This document shows positions 8,601 through 11,480 of a DNA stretch of 11,480 nucleotides, one piece after another. A program made the translations under genes and the position numbers. The DNA is from Auxenochlorella pyrenoidosa (taxonomy: Eukaryota > Chlorophyta > Trebouxiophyceae > Chlorellales > Chlorellaceae): positions 1 through 11,480 of the forward strand of contig KQ482044.1 in NCBI GenBank assembly GCA_001430745.1, in the 5' to 3' direction. Within the stretch, counting starts at the first letter, position 1, and each line of letters begins with the position of its first letter. The notes below the pieces were generated by a model. That model had not been told where the DNA came from. It did not search any database and was given only the letters and a program-made list of their open reading frames with translations.

Positions 8601-11333
8601 GCGTACTCCTCCCGGGTGGCCACCATGTTGCTGCAGCATTGAATTAGGGGCGCGGGGGTGGAAGATGGTTGTTGTCTGAGGGAGGAGGCCGGGCTGCGGG
8701 TGACGGGCCAGCATGCTGGCACCTGCGGGAGCTGCGCAAGCAGTGGGATAGGGGGCAAGGGCAGGGCCGGGTGCCTCTAGACTTTGAGCACGCGCGCCAA
8801 GTGCCTGGAGCTTTCGCAGAGGCGCATGCACCCCTCTCTCCCCCCTCCCCTGGGGCTGCGCAGCACCCACCGAGAGCGGTCGCGCATCTGCATCTCCAGC
8901 GCGGTGCAGTACATGCGGGCCAGGGTCTTCAAGTCCTCACGCGGGTCCTTGTCCCTGCAGGGGGCCAGAGGCGGGGGCGCCGATGCAGGTGCCGAGGCAC
9001 AGAGGTGCTGAGCTGGCTGTGAACTGGCAGCGGCTGGGGTGCAGTTGAGGTCACGGCCACATCTCACAACCCTGGACAACCCACCCCGGACAACCACACC
9101 CAGGAGCCTTGCCTGATGGGCTTCAGCAGCTCAATGAGCTTGCTGGCATCAAACTTGACGGCAGGGTACACCTGCAGGCACAGGGCCATGCACGCGAGTG
9201 CTGCCAGCAATGAAAGGCAGCCAAGGATCTGCAATGGCTGCAGCAGTGCGGGCATGCCAGCACGCACGTACTCGCCGGGAGCGCACATGCAGCGAGCAAC
9301 ACCTGGGAGCACTGCCAGAAGCGCCGCCGCCCAGCAGCCCTGGCGTGCTGTGGCCAGCCATGCTGAGCCGGGGCGCCGGCGCCGAAAGCCGCCCCACCTT
9401 GACGCATCGGTTGAGCGCCAGCAGCGCGTTCTTGGCCTGCATGTAGTCCCTCGACTTGAGGCAGCTGCTGAACACGTCGTCGGTCAGCTTCTGCGCCGAG
9501 AAAAGTGGGTGGGAGGGCCGGGGTGGAGTGGGGCGGGAGCTGGGGAATGGGGGCCAAGATGCGGTCAGGCCGCCAGCACAGGCCTTTCCAAATGGCGGGA
9601 AAGGTGCCCCAGGTGAGGAGACGCGGGAGCCATGGGCATCACACACAGCCAGGCAACAGAGGCTGCGCAGGCTACACGGCGGGCGCCAAGGCGCTGTCCG
9701 CCCACCTTCTGCCAGTTGTGGCACAGGTTGACGAACTCGCGGTGCGTGACGTTGCGCACAGCCTGGGGCGCCACCCCCGCCCCTGCCGCAGCTGCGGGTG
9801 GCTCCGCGTCGGCATGCGCCGCCGCCTCGGGGGTGCCGTCGGCGGCGGGGGCTGCTCCAGCGGCCGCGTCCGCAGCCTTGGCCCCCTCCTGCTTGGCGGC
9901 AGCCTCGGCAGCGCCGGTCCCGCTGGCGGAGGGGGCGGCTGCAGTCGGCAGGGTTGCTGCCTTGGCCCCTGTTTTCTGGGCGGTCGTGAAGGTGAGTGAG
10001 GTGGCGCACTCCCGCGCAAACACGTCGGCTTGCTGCACGGGGAGAGGGAGGGGAGGCAGCGGGGGTGGGTGCACGCCCGGTGATTCTCCCAGGGCCACCC
10101 TGCTGCAGAGGCCCCTGCAGCTAGGGATGCATGCGGCTCACAAGCGCGAGATGCAGAAGCGAGCGGACGCTGGCCCGCTAACCCCCAGGCTTGGTAACTG
10201 CGGCCCGCTTGAACCACCCGCCCTGCCTCCGGCCCCTCACCCGCCAGCGCTCCACCAGGCCGAACACCTCGTTCAGGAAGATGCCAAAGTTGGTGGCCTC
10301 GCGCGCCGTGCACACGCGCACCAGGAAGCCAAACTCCCGCATCACCTGCCGGAGGGGGCAGGGGGCGGGGGCGGGGGGTGGTGGTGGTGGTGGTGGGGGG
10401 GGGGGCGGAGGCAAGCGGGGGCATGGTTAGGGTTCAGGATCAAGGCAGGCGGGGCGCACGGGCAGAGAGGCGGTGGCCCAGTGGCGGGCCGGGAGGCCTT
10501 GTGCCGGGGGTGCTTGCTCTTGCCCAGGGTCGAGCTTGCGTCGGACAGCATGGAATCTAAGCAAGCAGAGAGCGGCAGGGGCGGGGAAGGCAGGCAGGCG
10601 CAGCGGCGGCGCTCACAAAGTTGAGCGTGGTGAGCAGGTTGAAGTGGGGCACATCCAGCTCGTGCACCTTCCTGCGGGGGCACAGGCAGAGGAGAAAAGG
10701 GCGGCAGGCAGCAGAGCCGACAGTTGGCAGCGCCGACCTCGAGCTGACATGTGCGGCGCGCAGCTGGCACCTCTCTCTGCACGATCGCAGGACCCAGTTG
10801 CAGCGCGCAGCTGGCACCTCTCTCTGCACACACACAGGGCCCAGCTGCAGCCCCCCCTCACTTGAGGAAGCGGGCGCAGTAGAGCGCGTCGGCGGGGGAG
10901 TTGAGCATGCGCGGCATCACGCAGTACTGCAGGGCGGGCGGCGCGGGGGGGGGGGGCGGCGGGAAGCCGGTGGTGCGTGAGGAGGCTCCAACTCAAAGCA
11001 AGCTCCACTGCTAGGCCGACCCCAGGCGCCTGATGCAGCAGGCAGGGTGAAGCACACGCACACACAGGCACACACACACACACGCGCATGCGCGCGCGCA
11101 CACACGCACACACACACAGGCACACACATGCACGCGCGCGCACACACCCGCCACATTGCACGGCTTCGTGGAAGCCCTCGAAACAACAGCCTTGCCTGCA
11201 CAAACTCGCGCGGCAGCTTGTCGCGGCCCTCGGCGGCCACCCAGGCCCCCTTCTCGCGCTGCAGGCGGCGCTCCACGGCGGCCGCGTTGGCCTGCTGCGC
11301 CTTGAGCTCCCCGGGCAGCTTGTCCAGCGCAGC
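5673..11333 (-). CDS. THO2: THO complex subunit 2 (THO2/THOC2), C-terminal part, 13 exons; 5' end beyond window
   Basis: The exons are 11333-11196, 10926-10862, 10671-10617, 10345-10241, 10032-9706, 9490-9398, 9171-9113, 8954-8871, 8630-8233, 8052-7372, 7179-6581, 6360-6223 and 5948-5673 (stop TAG). Together they encode 1005 residues with phase kept at all 12 junctions. THO2 is the large scaffold of the nuclear THO/TREX complex, which packages nascent mRNA for export and limits R-loops. Family motifs in order, counted from the first visible residue, are: a coiled helix ending EKGAW...PREFVQYCVMPRM (1-53), ALYCARFLKKVHELDVPHF (60-78), ATNFGIFLNEVFGLVERWR (103-121), HREFVNLCHNWQKKL (about 218-232), SRDYMQAKNALLALNRC (242-258), KFDASKLIELLKPI (267-280) and DPREDLKTLARMY (284-296). 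Residues 141-209 are an Ala-rich insertion. From about 330 onward the tail is Arg/Glu/Lys/Gly-rich and disordered with basic stretches (PPKKRPARP, KKRRKKEEKKDKDKEK). Animal THOC2 also has a long charged tail. Two introns need GC donors. The N-terminal half lies off the right edge. Confidence 0.93.
5949..6222 (-). other. THO2 last intron (GT-AG)
   Basis: The donor is GCAGAG|GTGCGG and the acceptor is CCATGGCTGCAG|GACAAC, both phase 0. It joins RHDRAE to DNGVPARLRG. Both sides are within the low-complexity tail, so support comes from phase and splice signals, not motifs. Confidence 0.7.
6361..6580 (-). other. THO2 intron with GGCA tetranucleotide runs
   Basis: The donor is GAGAAG|GTGCGC and the acceptor is GCCACCCGCAG|GACAAG, both phase 0. 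It joins DKDKEK to DKKQSKRERS. The plus strand at about 6415-6472 is rich in GGCA units, so the transcript strand is rich in TGCC. Confidence 0.75.
7180..7371 (-). other. THO2 intron (GT-AG) in the tail
   Basis: The donor is GCTGCAG|GTGGGC and the acceptor is CTCCCTGTGCAG|GCGCCG, both phase 1. The downstream exon (7179-6581) is open for 199 codons in the frame this join dictates, and it contains no ATG, so it is visible only through splicing. Confidence 0.78.
8053..8232 (-). other. THO2 intron (GT-AG) in the tail
   Basis: The donor is CCGCCAG|GTGTGC and the acceptor is TTCTGTTGTGCAG|GCTTTG, both phase 1, joining DGPPPG to FGSADKLKHAG. The intron happens to be stop-free in the same frame, so intron retention would still make an open product. 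A second acceptor-like site (CTTTGCAG at about 8095) is out of phase with the donor. Confidence 0.72.
8955..9112 (-). other. GC-AG intron of THO2
   Basis: The donor is CATCAG|GCAAGG (phase 2) and the acceptor is CCCCTGCAG|GGACAA. The join reads ELLKPIRDKDPREDLKTLA, matching the conserved THO2 block. The alternative GT donor further in (TCCTGG|GTGTGG) is phase 0 and breaks the frame. Confidence 0.85.
10346..10616 (-). other. THO2 intron with extreme C-rich 3' tract
   Basis: The donor is AACTTT|GTGAGC and the acceptor is CCTCCGGCAG|GTGATG, both phase 0. The last ~75 transcript-strand bases are C-runs and CCA repeats, a very long pyrimidine-biased tract. The complementary plus strand (10351-10422) is a run of G blocks. 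Confidence 0.88.
10756..10849. repeat. 47-bp tandem duplication inside a THO2 intron
   Basis: Two 47-bp copies (10756-10802 and 10803-10849) share GCGCGCAGCTGGCACCTCTC and the bases after it, through CTCTGCAC. They differ at a few positions near the middle and end (GATCGCAGGA against ACACACAGGG). The duplication lies in the intron 10672-10861 and touches no coding exon. Confidence 0.88.
10927..11195 (-). other. GC-AG intron of THO2
   Basis: The donor is TTTGTGCAG|GCAAGG and the acceptor is CGCCCTGCAG|TACTGC, both phase 0. The join gives PREFVQYCVMPRM, matching the conserved EF(L/V)Q-(F/Y)C-PR block of THO2. A GT donor six bases earlier keeps frame but would delete the conserved VQ. The intron contains the CA/CG tract at 11052-11147. 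Confidence 0.85.
11052..11147. repeat. Alternating purine-pyrimidine (CA/CG) tract
   Basis: About 96 bp of CA and CG dinucleotides is interrupted only by a few bases (CAGG twice). It includes CGCGCATGCGCGCGCGCACA. It is a composite microsatellite in a THO2 intron. Alternating CG/CA tracts are the classic Z-DNA-forming sequence. Confidence 0.92.
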
Positions 11334-11480
11334 CTGTGAGGGCGGGCAGAATGGGAAGGAAGGCAGGGGTGGGCAGGCAGAGGCGGGGGCGGTGCAGCCA
11401 TGCTGCGCCATGACGCTCAAGCCTCCAAGTCTAGCTGCCCATGCAGCTGCCCAATGCCGTTCCAGCGGCATGCATGCCCC
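11334..11480 (-). other. Probable partial THO2 intron at the window edge
   Basis: The next acceptor, CCGCCCTCACAG|GCTGCG, lies directly at 11334 with a pyrimidine-rich lead (CTTCCTTCCCATTCTGCCCG). The open frame running through it (MPLERHW...) shows no THO2-like sequence, so I read this as intron. No upstream exon is seen before the edge. Confidence 0.6.

Noticed and set aside
7269..8642. 457-codon plus-strand open frame
   Set aside because: It is the antisense shadow of the THO2 tail exons; GC-rich codons and few A/T-rich stops keep the opposite strand open. It crosses well-supported introns.
7214..8758. 514-codon minus-strand open frame read as a single exon
   Set aside because: It runs through two introns with matching splice sites (8053-8232 and past 7372) and past the true acceptor at 8631; only parts of it are THO2 coding.
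10178..10414. Poly-Pro N-terminus preceding the VMREFGFLV motif
   Set aside because: The Pro run is translation of the C-rich intron tract; the exon starts after the acceptor at 10346.
11341..11471. Open frame beginning MPLERHWAAAW as a possible upstream THO2 exon
   Set aside because: The sequence has no THO2-like residues, and a good acceptor with a pyrimidine tract separates it from the first recognised exon.

Overview
This window is nuclear DNA from a green alga, most likely a Chlorella-like trebouxiophyte. This is inferred, not looked up. The left edge (1-153) is a degenerate tract of plant-type CCCTAAA telomeric repeats with the C-rich strand reading inward, as expected at a left chromosome end. 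The remainder is GC-rich and dense in introns of about 160-310 bp. One gene encodes an SBP-box factor, a family confined to green plants and algae. I see no prokaryotic operons, phage, transposase or CRISPR.

Three protein genes lie head to tail on the minus strand, all transcribed toward the telomere. From right to left they are as follows. (1) The C-terminal part of THO2/THOC2, a TREX/THO mRNA-export subunit: 13 exons, stop at 5673, 5' end beyond the right edge. (2) A complete SBP-box transcription factor: 5 exons, 334 residues, 5250 down to 3603. (3) A Sel1-repeat protein: at least 4 exons, stop at 1326, 5' end unresolved near 3040-3600. The exon models were built by hand. Codon phase is preserved at every junction, and each splice rebuilds a family motif where one is expected. 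Bases 154-1325 look like non-coding subtelomeric spacer.

The genes do not form a pathway: mRNA packaging and export, transcriptional regulation (SBP proteins bind GTAC cores; the algal copper regulator CRR1 is one) and a Sel1 scaffold protein of unknown role. The main points of interest are three GC-AG introns sharing the donor CAG|GCAAGG, an SBP domain with altered first-zinc spacing split over four exons, paired GTAC cores upstream of the SBP gene, a long alternating purine-pyrimidine tract and a 47-bp tandem duplication in THO2 introns, and a very long charged disordered THO2 tail. I found no convincing new multi-gene system; this is mostly ordinary algal chromosome-end sequence.
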